Origin: Gammaproteobacteria bacterium
Lineage (GTDB): Bacteria > Pseudomonadota > Gammaproteobacteria > Steroidobacterales > Steroidobacteraceae
DNA: 5,766 bases
Assembly (NCBI GenBank): GCA_003156695.1
Contig: PMHN01000035.1
Location: forward strand, 1-5,766
Direction: 5' to 3'
The position numbers and the translations under genes were made by a program. The notes beneath the pieces are model-generated. The model was not told where the DNA came from and did no database searches. It was given only the letters and a program-made list of their open reading frames with translations. Shown piece by piece: positions 4,353 through 5,766 of the stretch. Positions within the stretch are counted from its first letter, which is position 1. Each line of letters begins with the position of its first letter.

Positions 4353-5766
4353 TGCGCAACATTTCCGCGTGGGCCATCAAGCACCCACTGCCGCCGGTGG
4401 TGCTGTTCGTCGTGCTGCTTTTCATGGGCATTGTGTCCTTCGTGCGTCTGCCCGTGACGCTCAACCCCGACGTCTCCTTCCCGGGCGTGATCGTCAGCGT
4501 GGCGCAGCCGGGCGCGGCGCCGCAGGAACTGGAGACTCAGGTCCTGCAGAAGGTTGAGGGCGCGGTTGCCAGCATCGGCAACATCAGCTCCATCACCTCC
4601 TGGGCGACCGAGGGACAGGCGAACGTCTTCATCGAATTCAACATCGGTACGCCCATCGATCGCGCGGTCGCCGACGTGCGCGACGCCATGGCCAAGGTGC
4701 GCTCAAACCTGCCGCAGGGCATCCAGGAACCCGTCGTGCAGCGCATCGACGCCGACGGCAACTCCATCGTCTACTACGCCGTCAGCTCCAACAGTCTCAA
4801 CCAGGAGGAGCTGTCGTGGTTCGTCGACAACACCATCACCAAGCGCCTGCTGTCCATCCCGGGGGTTGCGCAGGTGAATCGTGGCGGCGGCGTCAACCGC
4901 GAGATCCGCGTAGAACTGGACCCGGCGCGCATGCAGGCGCTCGGCATCACTGCTGCCGAAGTCAACGAGCAGCTGCGCACGCTCAATCTCGACCCCGCCG
5001 GCGGCCGCGCGCAGGTCGGTGGCGGCGAGCAGGCGATCCGCGTACTCGGCGGCGCGCACACCGCGGCGGCGCTCGGTGACACGCAGATCGCGCTCTCGGG
5101 TGGCCGCTTCGCGCGCCTCTCGGATCTTGCCAACGTGATCGACAGTGTCGGGGAGATCCGCACGGTGGCACGGCTGAACGGTCGCCCCGCGACCACCTTC
5201 GGGGTGAAGAAAGCCAAGGGCTACTCGGACCTGAGCGTCTACAACGAGATCCATGCCGAGCTCGCCAAGGTCAGCACCGAAAACCCACAGGTGAAGCTGA
5301 CACAGATCTTCACCACGGTGACCTACACCAAGGACACCTACAACTCCTCCATCAGCGCGCTGCTGGAAGGCGCAGCTCTGGCGGTGCTGGTGGTGTGGCT
5401 GTTCCTGCGCGATACGCGCGCGACACTCATTTCGGCGCTCGCCATTCCGCTGTCCGCGATCCCGACCTTCGCTTTCATGCAATGGATGGGCTTCACGCTC
5501 AACTCCATCAGCCTGCTGGCGCTGTCCCTGGTCGCCGGCGTGCTGGTGGACGATGCCATCGTGGAGATCGAGAACATCGTGCGCCACATGCGCATGGGCA
5601 AGAGCGGCTACCAGGCGGCGCTCGATGCCGCCGACCAGATCGGACTGGCGGTAGTCGCTACCTCCGCGACCATTATCGCGGTGTTCCTGCCGGTGAGCTT
5701 CATGGGCGGCCTCACCGGGCAGTACTTCATCCAGTTCGGCCTCACGGTGGCGGCGGCGGTGTTTTT
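4352..5766 (+). CDS. RND efflux permease (HAE1-like), N-terminal part (3' end cut by window)
   Basis: Frame 2 is open from ATG 4352 to the window end: 471 codons, just under half the usual 1000-1050. This is the proton-driven inner-membrane pump of the tripartite system. MRNISAWAIKHP leads into TM1 (about 13-32), followed by RLPVTLNPDVSFPGVIVSV and the porter-domain start PGAAPQELETQV. The periplasmic domain (about 33-336) includes PGVAQVNRGGG and the LDPARMQALGITAAEV element typical of RND pumps. TM2 begins near L338, TM3 covers about 360-380, and TM4 contains LVAGVLVDDAIVEIENIV. D400-D401 match the paired aspartates of the AcrB proton relay (D407/D408), so the pump looks active. LPVSFMGGLTGQYFIQFGLT is the usual segment before TM6. 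The two aspartates argue for a drug/lipid-type pump over the CzcA metal exporters, but the substrate is open. GGGGAG at 4338-4343 is a Shine-Dalgarno 8 bases before the ATG. The one-base overlap with the adaptor indicates coupled translation. Confidence 0.96.
   Translation, partial: MRNISAWAIKHPLPPVVLFVVLLFMGIVSFVRLPVTLNPDVSFPGVIVSVAQPGAAPQELETQVLQKVEGAVASIGNISSITSWATEGQANVFIEFNIGTPIDRAVADVRDAMAKVRSNLPQGIQEPVVQRIDADGNSIVYYAVSSNSLNQEELSWFVDNTITKRLLSIPGVAQVNRGGGVNREIRVELDPARMQALGITAAEVNEQLRTLNLDPAGGRAQVGGGEQAIRVLGGAHTAAALGDTQIALSGGRFARLSDLANVIDSVGEIRTVARLNGRPATTFGVKKAKGYSDLSVYNEIHAELAKVSTENPQVKLTQIFTTVTYTKDTYNSSISALLEGAALAVLVVWLFLRDTRATLISALAIPLSAIPTFAFMQWMGFTLNSISLLALSLVAGVLVDDAIVEIENIVRHMRMGKSGYQAALDAADQIGLAVVATSATIIAVFLPVSFMGGLTGQYFIQFGLTVAAAVF

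Noticed and set aside
4703..5587. 294-residue open frame on the - strand
   Set aside because: It is antisense to the RND permease, which shows clear transmembrane and DD motifs in the + frame. The translated sequence is low-complexity His/Arg/Asp-rich and has no recognisable family.
1..5766. CRISPR array, insertion sequence or transposase
   Set aside because: No regularly spaced repeats, terminal inverted repeats or transposase motifs were seen on either strand.

Overview
This is a GC-rich window (by eye around two thirds G+C, with strong GC at third codon positions) from a Gram-negative bacterium. The RND efflux genes imply a two-membrane envelope. The tRNA-Thr(CGT) carries an encoded CCA and closely resembles, from memory, enterobacterial thrW. 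Together these suggest Pseudomonadota, most likely a GC-rich gammaproteobacterium of the Xanthomonadales/Nevskiales/Steroidobacter kind. That placement is inference from style, not a database match. All six genes lie on the + strand.

Region 1 (1-2285) is the 3' end of a lipid or natural-product operon. It holds the last 107 residues of a cytochrome P450 with an intact heme-thiolate loop. The P450 stop codon overlaps by one base the start of a 653-residue fatty-acyl-AMP ligase fused to a C-terminal acyl-carrier (phosphopantetheine) domain. A plausible logic is that the ligase activates a fatty acid as acyl-AMP and loads it onto its own carrier domain. The P450 would then oxidise the acyl chain, either free or carrier-bound. 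Upstream genes that would identify the product lie outside the window, and nothing downstream continues the pathway.

Region 2 (2286-2890) holds a small Fur-superfamily regulator of the Irr type and then a tRNA-Thr gene. The regulator's TATAAT box sits only 8 bases from its ATG, so its mRNA may be leaderless. The tRNA's probable -10 box overlaps the regulator's stop codon and is followed by a GC-rich discriminator.

Region 3 (2891-3068) is a 178-base intergenic leader. It has an AT-rich island, a likely seat of the promoter or operator, and a short GC-rich inverted repeat.

Region 4 (3069-5766) is an RND efflux operon. A periplasmic adaptor with an unusually long cytoplasmic N-terminal tail is followed, with a one-base stop/start overlap, by an HAE1-like inner-membrane RND permease cut by the window end at residue 471. 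No outer-membrane channel and no dedicated TetR/MarR-type regulator is visible.

Most of the window is ordinary core or accessory chromosome. The points that deserve a second look are the P450/ligase-carrier pair, the Irr-like regulator with its altered histidine cluster and probable leaderless start, and the N-terminal extension of the RND adaptor. I see no mobile element, CRISPR array or clearly undescribed system.
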